Assembly (NCBI GenBank): GCA_934293575.1
Contig: CAKQYU010000004.1
Coordinates: 1-64,000, forward strand
Direction: 5' to 3'
DNA: 64,000 nt
From: an uncultured Lachnospiraceae bacterium
GTDB lineage: Bacteria > Bacillota > Clostridia > Lachnospirales > Lachnospiraceae
Shown: piece by piece, positions 53,695 through 62,345 of the stretch
Numbering within the stretch: the first letter of the stretch is position 1
Layout of the letters: each line of letters opens with the position of its first letter
Translations under genes and position numbers: made by a program
Notes under the pieces: generated by a model
Databases searched by the model: none
What the model saw: the letters and a program-made list of their open reading frames with translations, nothing else
Told to the model about the DNA's origin: nothing

Positions 53695-54432
53695 ATGGAA
53701 AAGAGTTTGAGTATCTGTCATTTGTATTATGACATATTAAATCTATACGGAGATAATGGAAATATCCGTACAATGGAAAAACGTCTGGCATGGAGGGGAA
53801 TTCAATCAGAGGTTGACAGAGTTTCCTTTGGAGCGATAGATACCGGTAAGAAATACGATATTATTTTTATTGGTGGCGGACAGGATTTTGAACAGGAAAT
53901 ACTGGTAAAAGATTTATTTGAGTATAAGGCTGATTGGTTGAAAAATGAAATTGAATCCGGAACCGTTATTCTTGGAATTTGTGGCGGCTATCAGATGCTT
54001 GGAAAGTATTACGAGGCTGCGGATGGAACCAAGGTCGATTTTTTAGGTGGGATTAATGTCTATACAACAGCTTCCGATAAAAGAATGATTGGTAATTTTG
54101 TATATGAATATACGAAAGAGGACGGAACGAAATTCCCGATTGTAGGATTTGAAAATCATAACGGTCAGACATGGCTTGGAGAGGGTGTCAGACCGATGGG
54201 AACCATTATAAAGGGATATGGGAATAACGGAGAAGACAAGACAGAGGGTGCAAGATATAAAAATGTATTTGCAACATATTCCCACGGACCGCTGCTTCCG
54301 AAGAATGCAAGGATAGCGGATGAATTGTTATCCATCGCTTATGAACGAAAATATGGGGAGGCACTTCCTGCTTTGGAGCACGAAATGGAAGATGCCGCCC
54401 TCAATGATATAAAAGAACAATTAGGTTGTTAA
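53695..54432 (+). CDS. gatD: GatD glutamine amidotransferase subunit
   Basis: A 245-residue class I glutaminase of the CobB/CobQ-like type: nucleophile C96 in LGICGGYQMLG, catalytic H197 in YSHGPLLP, and the N-terminal ICHLYYDILNLYGDNGN typical of GatD. It hydrolyses glutamine and feeds ammonia to MurT. The paired operon is complete. The convergent CDF gene ends 15 bases away with no terminator in between. Confidence 0.95.
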   Translation: MEKSLSICHLYYDILNLYGDNGNIRTMEKRLAWRGIQSEVDRVSFGAIDTGKKYDIIFIGGGQDFEQEILVKDLFEYKADWLKNEIESGTVILGICGGYQMLGKYYEAADGTKVDFLGGINVYTTASDKRMIGNFVYEYTKEDGTKFPIVGFENHNGQTWLGEGVRPMGTIIKGYGNNGEDKTEGARYKNVFATYSHGPLLPKNARIADELLSIAYERKYGEALPALEHEMEDAALNDIKEQLGC

Positions 54433-54447
54433 TCGGATATATAAGAA

Positions 54448-55323
54448 TTAATCGGCAGGGTTGACATGTACCATGATATGTTTTACTTTCGGAAACTGGG
54501 TTTCAATCCGGTCATGTACCTGCTCGGCGATGGCGTGGCTCTCTGTCAGAGTACCATTGCCATCGGCACATATTTCCATATCCACATATATTTTATTTCC
54601 GAAGACTCTGGTTCTTAATAAATCAATACCGAGAACCCCTTGTGTCTGCAAGGCGCATTGACGAATGGCCTCTTCTGTAGAATCATCACAGGCATGATCG
54701 ACCATTTTGTCAACCGCATCCATAAAGATATCATAAGCTGCTTTGGCTATGAATATACAAATGACAAGGCTGGCAACGGAATCTAAGATGGCATATCCCA
54801 TCATGGCTCCACCAATACCAATTAAAGCGCCAATAGAAGAAAGTGAATCCGAACGATGATGCCATGCATCTGCGAGTAGAGCGGATGAATCTATTTTTTT
54901 TGCATAATATCTGGTGTACCAATACATGAGTTCCTTTGCGACGATGGATATAAGGGCAGCTGCCAGCGCCAATACACCCGGAGTCGGAAGTGTCATATAG
55001 TTTTTTGTGTAGATTGTTTTTACGGCTGAAAATCCAATAGCTAATCCGGTAAATAATAAGACGGTTGAAAGAATAATTGCAACCACACATTCTAACCGTT
55101 CGTGTCCATAAGGATGTTCCTTGTCGGAATCCTTGGATGCCATGTGAACGCCGATAATAACGATAATGCTGCTGATGACGTCAGAACCGGAGTGAATCGC
55201 ATCACTGATCATTGCACCGGAATGTGCAATAATACCGGCTAAGAATTTGAATACCGATAGAAAAATGTTACCGATAATACTGACAAATGAAACTTTTGTT
55301 GCAATCTTTTGAAAATTATCCAT
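54448..55323 (-). CDS. CDF-family metal exporter, NiCo-riboswitch controlled
   Basis: A 291-residue cation diffusion facilitator with six membrane segments. Metal-site residues are visible in SDAIHSGSD (segment 2) and DAWHHRSD (segment 5). A C-terminal cytoplasmic metal-binding domain (DMEICADGNGTLTESHAIAEQVHDRIE) ends with the HVNPAD tail. CDF proteins export divalent metals by proton exchange and work as dimers. The leader carries a NiCo aptamer with an overlapping terminator, which points to Ni2+/Co2+ as substrates. AAGGAGGTAACTATT precedes the ATG. Confidence 0.93.
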   Translation of the reverse strand: MDNFQKIATKVSFVSIIGNIFLSVFKFLAGIIAHSGAMISDAIHSGSDVISSIIVIIGVHMASKDSDKEHPYGHERLECVVAIILSTVLLFTGLAIGFSAVKTIYTKNYMTLPTPGVLALAAALISIVAKELMYWYTRYYAKKIDSSALLADAWHHRSDSLSSIGALIGIGGAMMGYAILDSVASLVICIFIAKAAYDIFMDAVDKMVDHACDDSTEEAIRQCALQTQGVLGIDLLRTRVFGNKIYVDMEICADGNGTLTESHAIAEQVHDRIETQFPKVKHIMVHVNPAD

Positions 55324-55400
55324 AATAGTTACCTCCTTAAAAAGTTAGAAAAATTTAGGTGTGATAGCTCTATGGCACATGCGAAACCTAATTTGTGAGT

Positions 55401-55449
55401 AAAAAAAACACCCACGTATCAGTAAAAGCAACTACTGTCCCGCGGATGT
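55401..55449 (-). terminator. regulated terminator of the NiCo leader
   Basis: On the minus strand ACATCCGCG (55449-55441) pairs with CGTGGGTGT (55416-55408), followed by eight T. Its left arm includes the 3' strand of aptamer helix P4, so aptamer and terminator cannot coexist. Confidence 0.75.
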
Positions 55450-55512
55450 AATCCACTGTCACACATGTGACCCGGCTCACAAAACAAAGTTTCGGCCTGC
55501 TCAGTTTGTACT
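55430..55512 (-). ncRNA. NiCo riboswitch aptamer
   Basis: Minus-strand RNA has the family-specific segments ACUGAGCAGGC, GAGCCGGG, GAUUACA and GGGACAGU in the right order. Four helices can be drawn. P1 pairs CAAACU with AGUAGUUG through a short bulge, and P2 pairs CGAAAC with GUUUUG. P3 pairs GUCAC with GUGAC, and P4 pairs GUGGA with UCCGC around UUACA. This matches the known four-way junction that binds Ni2+/Co2+ cooperatively. Metal binding should prevent the downstream terminator and switch on the CDF exporter gene. Confidence 0.88.
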
Positions 55513-55541
55513 GTATTTGCAGTGCAAAGAGTATTGTGCAT

Positions 55542-55570
55542 AATATATCAAAAGTATATGTAAATGTCAA
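55542..55570 (-). promoter_or_regulatory. promoter of the NiCo leader and CDF gene
   Basis: Minus strand: TTGACA (55570-55565), 17 bases, TATATT (55547-55542). Transcription would start near 55535, just ahead of the aptamer. Confidence 0.82.
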
Positions 55571-55575
55571 TAAAA

Positions 55576-55620
55576 ATGTTACCGTACAACACAGAAATAT
55601 GTTACCGTACAACACAGAAA
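55576..55620. repeat. two tandem 22-bp direct repeats by the CDF promoter
   Basis: ATGTTACCGTACAACACAGAAA occupies 55576-55597 and again 55599-55620 with one T between (period 23). Each copy contains the imperfect dyad TGTT-N7-AACA. They lie directly upstream of the minus-strand -35 box and could be paired operator sites. They also lie in the leader side of the divergent protease gene. Confidence 0.85.
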
Positions 55621-55690
55621 AGACACAAATTTTTGATATAAGAGATAAAATAACAAAAACAGGAATAGAATCAGAAATGGAGTGATTTAT

Positions 55691-56473
55691 ATGGTAGGAG
55701 CAATTAATTTTATAAATCTTATACAACTGGGGGCATATTATGGTGGTTATTATAATCATTATGGTTATGGATACGGATATCTGTCTTATCTGATATTCAT
55801 GCTGCCGGCATTGTTGTTAGGTCTTTGGGCTCAGGCAAGAGTAAAATCAACATTTAACAAATATAATAAAATAGCAAATTCCAGACATATGACGGGAGCA
55901 CAGGCTGCCAGAATGGTTTTGGATAGTAACCGTTTGTCTTATGTAAGGATTGAACAGGTTTCCGGTAATCTGACAGACCATTTTGATCCAAGAGACAATG
56001 TAATCCGGTTGTCAACTTCAGTGTACAATTCAACTTCCATTGGGGCGGTTGGAGTAGCCTGTCATGAGGCAGGACATGCAATTCAGTATGCAGAGGATTA
56101 CGGTCCGATTAAACTTCGTAATGCGATTATACCGGTATGCAATTTTGGTTCCAGTGTTGGACCGATTATGATTTTAATCGGTTGTCTGTTTGGTGGAAGT
56201 ATGATGGGAAGAAGTATTATTTTCCTTGGAATTTTATTGTTCTCATTGGTTGCGGTTTTCCAGCTGGTAACATTGCCGGTAGAATTTGATGCATCAAACC
56301 GGGCACTGGCAATTATAAAAAACGGAAATCTGTTTATGGAAGAAGATTATCAGGGAGCCAAAAAGGTCTTAAAAGCAGCTGCCATGACATATGTTGCAGC
56401 ACTGGTAACAAGCGTAATGCAGATATTATATTATGTAACAAGATTTCTTGGCGTGGGACGCAGAAATGATTAA
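55691..56473 (+). CDS. zinc metallopeptidase, YugP family
   Basis: A 260-residue membrane protease: HEAGH (125-129) zinc motif in VACHEAGHAIQYAEDYGP, FDASNRAL as the downstream glutamate/aspartate region of YugP-type enzymes, and hydrophobic segments near 32-48, 147-170, 175-197 and 230-250. The N-terminus is rich in Gly and Tyr. Substrates are unknown. The ATG at 55691 follows GGAGTG. No strong promoter was found; the 367-base gap before it (55324-55690) is occupied mainly by the divergent NiCo leader, its promoter and the 22-bp repeats. Confidence 0.88.
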   Translation: MVGAINFINLIQLGAYYGGYYNHYGYGYGYLSYLIFMLPALLLGLWAQARVKSTFNKYNKIANSRHMTGAQAARMVLDSNRLSYVRIEQVSGNLTDHFDPRDNVIRLSTSVYNSTSIGAVGVACHEAGHAIQYAEDYGPIKLRNAIIPVCNFGSSVGPIMILIGCLFGGSMMGRSIIFLGILLFSLVAVFQLVTLPVEFDASNRALAIIKNGNLFMEEDYQGAKKVLKAAAMTYVAALVTSVMQILYYVTRFLGVGRRND

Positions 56474-56506
56474 TACAAATGTAAGAATTTTGTAATGAAA
56501 CAATTA

Positions 56507-56535
56507 TTGACGGTAAAAATATGGAGTGATATTAT
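56507..56535 (+). promoter_or_regulatory. promoter of the DUF1002 gene
   Basis: TTGACG (56507-56512) and TATTAT (56530-56535), spacing 17, about 50 bases before the start codon. Confidence 0.75.
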
Positions 56536-56583
56536 AGCTTAGAACTACAAATGGGTATGTTTAGCCATAGGAGGTTATAAATT

Positions 56584-57489
56584 ATGAGAAGATTATTGAA
56601 AAAAATTACAGCGGTGGTGTTAACATCGGCAATTTTACTTACATTACCAGTTGCAGGCAGAACAGCAAAGGCAGATGCGGTAACGGATGCGAATGCGAAT
56701 GATGTTTATGTTTCATTGGGAGCAGACTTAAATTCCAGTGAGAGAGCAACAGTACTTAGCCTGTTGGGTGTTACAGAGGATGATTTGAAAAACTATACGG
56801 TTGGTCAGATTACAAATCAGGATGAAAAGAATTATCTGGGAAGTTATCTGGATAGCAGTGTAATTGGCAGCCGCGCACTTTCTTCTGTTATTGTTGTCAG
56901 AAAGGAAAAAGGAAGCGGAATTAACGTTCAGACGAAGAATATTTCATATTGTACACCGGGTATGTACACAAATGCATTGATTACAGCGGGTATTGAGGAT
57001 GCAGATGTTATTGTAGCGGGACCGTTTGAGATTACAGGAACAGCAGCGTTGGTAGGAGCAATGAAGGCGTATTCCGATTTAACAGGAAAAGAAGTTTCAC
57101 AGGAAAGCATGGATGCAGCGGTAAATGAATTGGTCGTAACCAGTCAGATGGCAGACGGTGAAAACTCACAGGATATTGAGGAATTGATTGCATATGTTAA
57201 GGCGAAAGTGGTAGAAGAAGGCCTTGACAATGATGAGGCAATCAGTAAAGCAATTGATGATGGTGCCAAGGAAGTTGGAGTTACTCTGACAGATGATGAA
57301 AAACAGCAGATTATTGATCTGATGAAGAAGATTAACAATCTGGATCTGAATATTGACAGTATGAAGGCTCAGGCACAGGATTTATTTAACAAGCTTGAGG
57401 ATATGGGAATTGATAAAGAACAGGCAAAGGGATTTTTCCAGAAAGTGATTCAGTCATTGAAGGATTTCTTCTCAGGATTATTTAACTAA
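56584..57489 (+). CDS. DUF1002-domain secreted protein (YpuA-like)
   Basis: A signal peptide (cleavage near AKADA) precedes a DUF1002 region: VSLGADLNSSERATVLSLLGV, NEKNYLGSYLD-like turn, SSVIVVRKEKGSGINVQTKNISYCTPGMYTNAL and VAGPFEITGTAALVGAMKAYSD. The last third is helical and charged, ending in a hydrophobic-aromatic tail (SLKDFFSGLFN). The family is common in Firmicutes and secreted; function is unknown. AGGAGGT is the ribosome site; it has its own promoter and terminator. Confidence 0.88.
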   Translation: MRRLLKKITAVVLTSAILLTLPVAGRTAKADAVTDANANDVYVSLGADLNSSERATVLSLLGVTEDDLKNYTVGQITNQDEKNYLGSYLDSSVIGSRALSSVIVVRKEKGSGINVQTKNISYCTPGMYTNALITAGIEDADVIVAGPFEITGTAALVGAMKAYSDLTGKEVSQESMDAAVNELVVTSQMADGENSQDIEELIAYVKAKVVEEGLDNDEAISKAIDDGAKEVGVTLTDDEKQQIIDLMKKINNLDLNIDSMKAQAQDLFNKLEDMGIDKEQAKGFFQKVIQSLKDFFSGLFN

Positions 57490-57541
57490 ATGAATTTGAA
57501 CTATTTGTGAAAAGAATTGCTATTTTTTTAAATAGTGGTAG

Positions 57542-57576
57542 AATGAGGCATGTGTGAGTACATATGCCTCATTTTG
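57542..57576 (+). terminator. terminator after the DUF1002 gene
   Basis: AATGAGGCATGTG (57542-57554) pairs with CATATGCCTCATT (57561-57573), 13 bp with one G-U, followed by a short T-rich tail. Confidence 0.8.
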
Positions 57577-57615
57577 TATATACTATACCTGTTAGCGGAT
57601 AACGGAGGTATCGGT

Positions 57616-58524
57616 ATGTTATATGAATTAAAAAGGGGCAGAGCAGCATATATTACTTTTGAAGAATTGCAGGAAGATTTTGTTATATATGGTTTTACAA
57701 AGGAACAGGTAACGGCATGTATGGAAAATCCTTATAACTTCCGAAGTGATCCGAATGTATGTGATCATCTGATTTTTTTTGTACTGGATTTGATTAATTT
57801 CTATGATGTATTTGGAATGAAAAACAGACTTGCGGTTTATCTGCAAAATGATTTGTGTCTATTTGTGAAAATTCAGGATGAAAACAATCAGATTTGTCAA
57901 TTGTTTCAACAGGTAGCCCAATATTATGAGGATACAAAGCATGACAAACAGTGGCAGACACCCGGTATGTTTTTGTATCATTTCTTTGATGAGCTGATTC
58001 GGCAGGAAAGAAAAATACTGGAAAATATGGAATTTCATATGAGTATTTTAGAGACACAGGTATTAAAGGAAAAACCGGATGCAGCATTTATTAATGATAT
58101 TTTATCGTTAAAAAGGGAATTGATGTATATAGGCAATTATTATGAACAGTTGATTGATGTCGGTGAGGTGTTAAAGGATAACGAAAACCTTATGCTATCA
58201 GAGGATGAGGTAAGGATGTTCCGCATTTTTGTGCAAAGAGTAGAACGATTGAAGGATACCGTAAAACATCTGAAGGAATATACGGTACAGCTTCGGGAAA
58301 CACATGATGCCATGCTGGATTATAATCTGAACAATATTATGAAATTATTTACTGTGATTACAACTGTATTTTTACCACTTACTTTGATTGTGGGATGGTA
58401 TGGAATGAATTTTGAATATATGCCGGAAATTCATTGGAAGTATGGTTATTTGGCTGTAGTATTACTTTCCATTGGAATTGTCGGCGGATGCCTGATTATA
58501 TTTCGTAAATACAGGCTATTATAG
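57616..58524 (+). CDS. CorA-family transporter, divergent
   Basis: A 302-residue protein with the CorA plan: an N-terminal cytoplasmic domain, long helices (YTVQLRETHDAMLDYNLNNIMKLFTVITT), and two C-terminal membrane segments with WYGMNFEYMPE, the GMN signature. The N-terminal domain differs strongly from the CorA at 9352. It may carry Mg2+ or another divalent ion. The ATG at 57616 is preceded by GGAGGT at 6 bases; a longer frame from 57550 begins inside the preceding terminator. It is followed 17 bases later by the antiporter-like pair. Confidence 0.87.
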   Translation: MLYELKRGRAAYITFEELQEDFVIYGFTKEQVTACMENPYNFRSDPNVCDHLIFFVLDLINFYDVFGMKNRLAVYLQNDLCLFVKIQDENNQICQLFQQVAQYYEDTKHDKQWQTPGMFLYHFFDELIRQERKILENMEFHMSILETQVLKEKPDAAFINDILSLKRELMYIGNYYEQLIDVGEVLKDNENLMLSEDEVRMFRIFVQRVERLKDTVKHLKEYTVQLRETHDAMLDYNLNNIMKLFTVITTVFLPLTLIVGWYGMNFEYMPEIHWKYGYLAVVLLSIGIVGGCLIIFRKYRLL

Positions 58525-58541
58525 ATTTGGAGGTAAAATTT

Positions 58542-59198
58542 ATGCAGGTTTTGAATGTGGTATCCATGATTATTATGATACTGGGTACGGTAGGAGTAGT
58601 CAGTAAAAGTGTACGAAAGAGGATTCTTGGAATCTCTTTTAATGTGATTGGACTGTTATTGCTTACCAATTGCCAAAAGGGCATGTATGGTTTTTGCGGC
58701 GGTGTGGAAGCTTTGGTGATGCAATTGCCGACATGGATTTTGTTTTTGATCCTTACACTTTCCCTTTGTAAGAAAAATGAATGGAAAGCAATGCAAGATT
58801 TACATGGATTTCGAAATGCTCACCCATATGTTTTTGTGCTTTATATTGTAATGGGATTGTTATTAATCGGAATACCGGGAAGCGGAACGTTTGCCGCATA
58901 TATGATTGCGGTTAATGCAATATTAGGAGAGAAAATTACGGTATTTACATATATTGGATTGTTGGCAATGGGAATTGGAATCGGTATGTTGGTTGTACAG
59001 TTCTTTGATTTGTGGATTCATATGTTGATAGAGAATACTACAGCAAAGGATGAGAATACAGAAGAACAAAAGGCCTTAGGGGTTTCCAAAGTTTTATGCG
59101 TAATCACTTCAATTGTACTGCTGGTATTATTGGTATTTGGAATATGGCAGACACCATTGATACAGATGATTGTGAAGTTATATGGAATGATAAAATAA
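58542..59198 (+). CDS. membrane protein, fragment-like relative of antiporter subunits
   Basis: A 218-residue protein with about six membrane segments. LLLIGIPGSGTFAAYMIAVNAILG closely echoes the partner's ATLIGVPGTLGFLGQSLLLKSML, a sequence typical of a late helix in Mrp/NuoL-M-N antiporter-like subunits, so it may be a shortened homologue of that fold. The N-terminal part is unlike NuoK or MrpC as far as I can judge. The ATG at 58542 follows GGAGGT. It lies 16 bases before the larger antiporter-like gene and surely acts with it; function unknown. Confidence 0.6.
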   Translation: MQVLNVVSMIIMILGTVGVVSKSVRKRILGISFNVIGLLLLTNCQKGMYGFCGGVEALVMQLPTWILFLILTLSLCKKNEWKAMQDLHGFRNAHPYVFVLYIVMGLLLIGIPGSGTFAAYMIAVNAILGEKITVFTYIGLLAMGIGIGMLVVQFFDLWIHMLIENTTAKDENTEEQKALGVSKVLCVITSIVLLVLLVFGIWQTPLIQMIVKLYGMIK

Positions 59199-59214
59199 CA
59201 GGAGGAATGGGAAG

Positions 59215-60906
59215 ATGAATTATGGATTGTTGGTCTTGATTTTATTTCCGATTATAGCTGGAATTATCAGTTACATAACAGGGAAAAAGAGTGAACAGAA
59301 TCGAAATGACTGGGTTGATATTGCAATGTTTGTTCAGCTTGTTTTACTGATTTGTATGATTGTGGAAATGGTAAAAGGCTGGGAATTGAAATTTGTTGCG
59401 GATGTCGTTTTTGGTTTGGGATTCAGTATTGTTTTGGATCCGGTGCGCCTGTTACTTTGTGGTGTAATTTTCATGATTTGCTTTGCAATCAGCCAGTATA
59501 TGAAAGCCTCTTTGAAAAAAGAAGCTAATATGAACGGATTTTATCTGTTGTTTTTGTGGTTGCAGGGATTTTTCTATGGTGTGGTTATGTCAGATACGAT
59601 ATTTGGATTCTGTCTGTTTATGATTCCTGCATATATTATACTGCTTCCGATGATGTTGCAAAGGCAGGACGATACGATATTAAAGAATATCAGAACTTAT
59701 CCGGTTATGGCTGCGATTAGTTTTGGATTGATTCTTGTCGGATTATTATTGTTATTCTCACAATATCAGTTTTCATCATTTAATTATCTGTTCCTGTTTG
59801 GAAGTCAGAATTATAATGTTTTAGTTGCATTTGCCGGTATTTTATTAATAATCGGATTTGGTATCTGGGCAGGTATGTTTCCGCTTCATCAGTTGGTAAC
59901 AAGATCCTGCAGTATTGGATTGATGGAAGTTTCCGCAATTGCAGGCTTGATTTTATCAAAGCTTGGAGTCTGGGGATTGGTTCTGACCATGCGTGCGGTA
60001 TTCTATGAGAACCGGACAATCAGCAAGATTGTATTAGTATGGTTATTAATAGCAATTATTTTTGGTTTATGTTATTCCCTGTTATCAACGGATATCAGAA
60101 AGATTTTAGTCGGAATCAATGTTACGACGAATGGAATGATTGGTCTTGGCGGTGCGGTTGCTTTATTGGATGCAAAATCCGGAGCTTATCCGTTGCGAAG
60201 TGTTTTATACATTTTTGTTTCAACATCGATTGCACTGGTCATCTTATATATGATTGCACTTGAATTTGTCAGAAAAGCAAGAACCTATGAGATAAAAGGT
60301 CTGATTTCCGTTGGCAAGGGACAGAAAATGTTGGTTCTGGTAGCATTTTTAGCATGTGCAACCCTGATTGGCGTACCTGGTACGTTGGGATTTTTAGGTC
60401 AGTCCCTGCTTTTGAAATCAATGTTGACGATTGCAAAGTGGAAATGGCTGGTAGGTGTCTATGTAATCCAGTGGGCATTTTATATGACGGCAATTGCAAG
60501 ATTGTTTATGAAGTTGTTTATCAGTAAGAAAGATGAGACAATGCATGTGATGGTTTCGGAGGAAGAACTTGAGGCAAATCAGCAGAAGAAGGAGCCGTCG
60601 GATCCAAAGAATGCATATTGGTTTGGCCAGCTGCTGTTGGGAATTTATGCAGTGATTACAGTAGTGGCAGGTATAATACCACGCTTTACCGTTGACCGAT
60701 TATCGGAACAGATAGAGAACTATTTCCAGATTATGTCCACAGATGGAACAATCCCATATTTTACAATGGATGTATGCATTATTTTTGTGATTTCCGCAAT
60801 TTTAGCATTTGTTATTTATCTGAATTTAGTACATGGAATTATTTTACGGGCAGTTAAAAACAAGAAAAATAAAAAAATTCAGGAAGAATTTGAAAGTGAA
60901 GCTTAA
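59215..60906 (+). CDS. proton-conducting antiporter-like membrane protein (NuoM/NuoN/MrpD family)
   Basis: A 563-residue protein with about 14 membrane segments. It contains the antiporter core: GFGIWAGMFPLHQLVTRSCS (the family's PxH-type loop), SAIAGLILSKLGVWGLVL with its lysine, LLSTDIRKILVGINVTTNGMIGLGGA (the S-x-D-x-x-K loop), and ATLIGVPGTLGFLGQS. Such subunits translocate H+/Na+ in complex I, Mrp antiporters and related hydrogenases. No other Nuo, Mrp or hydrogenase gene is near; only the 218-residue partner is linked. Confidence 0.8.
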   Translation: MNYGLLVLILFPIIAGIISYITGKKSEQNRNDWVDIAMFVQLVLLICMIVEMVKGWELKFVADVVFGLGFSIVLDPVRLLLCGVIFMICFAISQYMKASLKKEANMNGFYLLFLWLQGFFYGVVMSDTIFGFCLFMIPAYIILLPMMLQRQDDTILKNIRTYPVMAAISFGLILVGLLLLFSQYQFSSFNYLFLFGSQNYNVLVAFAGILLIIGFGIWAGMFPLHQLVTRSCSIGLMEVSAIAGLILSKLGVWGLVLTMRAVFYENRTISKIVLVWLLIAIIFGLCYSLLSTDIRKILVGINVTTNGMIGLGGAVALLDAKSGAYPLRSVLYIFVSTSIALVILYMIALEFVRKARTYEIKGLISVGKGQKMLVLVAFLACATLIGVPGTLGFLGQSLLLKSMLTIAKWKWLVGVYVIQWAFYMTAIARLFMKLFISKKDETMHVMVSEEELEANQQKKEPSDPKNAYWFGQLLLGIYAVITVVAGIIPRFTVDRLSEQIENYFQIMSTDGTIPYFTMDVCIIFVISAILAFVIYLNLVHGIILRAVKNKKNKKIQEEFESEA

Positions 60907-60915
60907 ATCAGTATC

Positions 60916-60950
60916 AGGCAGGCATTTGTATGTTGCAAATCCTGCCTTTT
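60916..60950 (+). terminator. terminator after the antiporter-like gene
   Basis: AGGCAGG plus ATTTG pair with CAAAT plus CCTGCCT across a single bulged C (60916-60947), followed by TTTT. Confidence 0.8.
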
Positions 60951-61023
60951 CGTATTAAAATAATCTTATCTGATGTTGTAAATGGTTTTTGCAATGAAAG
61001 GGAATATACGGGAGGTTAATTAC

Positions 61024-61275
61024 ATGGAAAAAAATGAAATTAAGGAGAAGTTAATAGGAATTATTGAAGAAGAATTACCTGAAATCAATGCAGATGATAT
61101 AGATACAGGAGCTTCTATTACAGATGAGTACGGAGTAGATTCTGTTTCTTTGATTAAGATGATTGTAGATGCAGAGGCTGCATTTGATGTTAAATTTGAC
61201 GATCATGAGCTGGCATTAAACAAATATGACAGTTTTGATGATGTGATTGAAACAATCGAAGAAAAATTACAGTAA
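61024..61275 (+). CDS. acyl carrier protein (orphan)
   Basis: An 83-residue acidic four-helix carrier protein with the phosphopantetheine attachment Ser40 in EYGVDSVSLIKMI. The motif has DSV rather than the DSL of fatty-acid ACP, which fits a specialised carrier. The ATG at 61024 follows GGGAGG at 8 bases. It heads a three-gene cassette with a C39/BtrH-like protein and a phosphopantetheinyl transferase; no fatty-acid, polyketide or peptide synthetase gene lies in the window. Confidence 0.88.
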   Translation: MEKNEIKEKLIGIIEEELPEINADDIDTGASITDEYGVDSVSLIKMIVDAEAAFDVKFDDHELALNKYDSFDDVIETIEEKLQ

Positions 61276-61294
61276 TTTAAGGAGGTTACATAGA

Positions 61295-62344
61295 ATGGAT
61301 AATAAAGTGATTTTACCAGTTCAGTATCCTGCCATTACATCTTGGCAGTGGCATGCAACATTATTTTCAATTCTTGGAGAAGATGAGAACGCTAAGAAGT
61401 GGATATACAGTAATTATATTCAGTTACGTTGCTACAATATTCCGGAATACACAAGTGGAGATGAAATCCTCTTATGTGATATGATGCCGGGTAGCAGCTC
61501 ATTGAAAGAGTGTCCGTATTTAATCTTTTCGTTAATTACAAAACCACAGATTGAAAGTTATTGTGGTGATGTTATTGCATTTATTATTAAGACGATTGAT
61601 TTGGGCGGATATGTATATGGAGCTTTTGATGAAGCAAGAATGTTAAGTGATGCAAATGTCGGTGACTTTAAGTTCTCACATGAGTTATTCATTTATGGAT
61701 ACAACACAGAAGAAGAAGTATTTTATGTTGGTGACTTTACATTTAAGGACAAGTATGCTTATACAACCGTTACTTTTGATGCAGTAAAGCGTGGATTTGA
61801 TGTTTTGACTGCTAAGGAAGATCATGTATTTAAGGATGACTATAAGGGAACCAGAGGACTTTATGTTATTCAGAAGAATGTAGAAAGCAAATATTATGAT
61901 TTGGATCCGGTTCTGATTAAGAGAACTTTGGAAGAGTATCTGAATGGAGAAGATACAAAGGATCATTTCCGTATGATGCGTAATCGTTTTGATGATACTG
62001 TATTTGGTGTGAATGTATATGATGCTTTAAAGGCAAGAGTGGATAAGCAGCTTCATGAAGAAGAACCTGATTTTGATATTCGTGCATTGCATATTGCATA
62101 TGACCATAAGGTATTAATGGAAAAGAGACTTCATTATTTAATGGCGAATGAGGTGATTCCATTTGATCAGGCAATGTTGGATGAGTATGCAGGTGTTGTG
62201 GAAGATATGTTGGCAGCCCGTAACTTATTGGTTCGTATTTCGGTAACCAATGAAATTGAATCCGGTGGAAGAATTGCAGAGTACTTAGATAAGGCAAAGG
62301 AAGCAGAGGTGCGGATTCTTTCTAAGGTGGTTAGTCAATTATAA
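61295..62344 (+). CDS. BtrH/C39-like protein of an acyl-carrier cassette
   Basis: A 349-residue soluble protein. Residues about 10-190 resemble the papain-like N-terminal domain of BtrH-type proteins found beside carrier proteins, notably SHELFIYGYNTEEEVFYVGDF, where a His precedes a bilobal beta segment. BtrH moves an acyl group from a carrier protein to an amine. However, no obvious nucleophilic Cys stands at the expected N-terminal helix (SWQWHATLFSIL), so catalysis is doubtful. The C-terminal about 150 residues are helical. AAGGAGGT precedes the ATG, 20 bases after the carrier gene. The family call is tentative. Confidence 0.5.
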   Translation: MDNKVILPVQYPAITSWQWHATLFSILGEDENAKKWIYSNYIQLRCYNIPEYTSGDEILLCDMMPGSSSLKECPYLIFSLITKPQIESYCGDVIAFIIKTIDLGGYVYGAFDEARMLSDANVGDFKFSHELFIYGYNTEEEVFYVGDFTFKDKYAYTTVTFDAVKRGFDVLTAKEDHVFKDDYKGTRGLYVIQKNVESKYYDLDPVLIKRTLEEYLNGEDTKDHFRMMRNRFDDTVFGVNVYDALKARVDKQLHEEEPDFDIRALHIAYDHKVLMEKRLHYLMANEVIPFDQAMLDEYAGVVEDMLAARNLLVRISVTNEIESGGRIAEYLDKAKEAEVRILSKVVSQL

Positions 62345-62345
62345 A

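Noticed and set aside
50471..54432. Search for a JetD nuclease downstream of jetC
   Set aside because: Genes here are a lipoprotein, an epimerase and murT-gatD; none has Toprim or DUF2220 features.
57550..57615. Longer N-terminus for the second CorA protein
   Set aside because: The extension lies in the terminator of the preceding gene; a good ribosome site supports the ATG at 57616.
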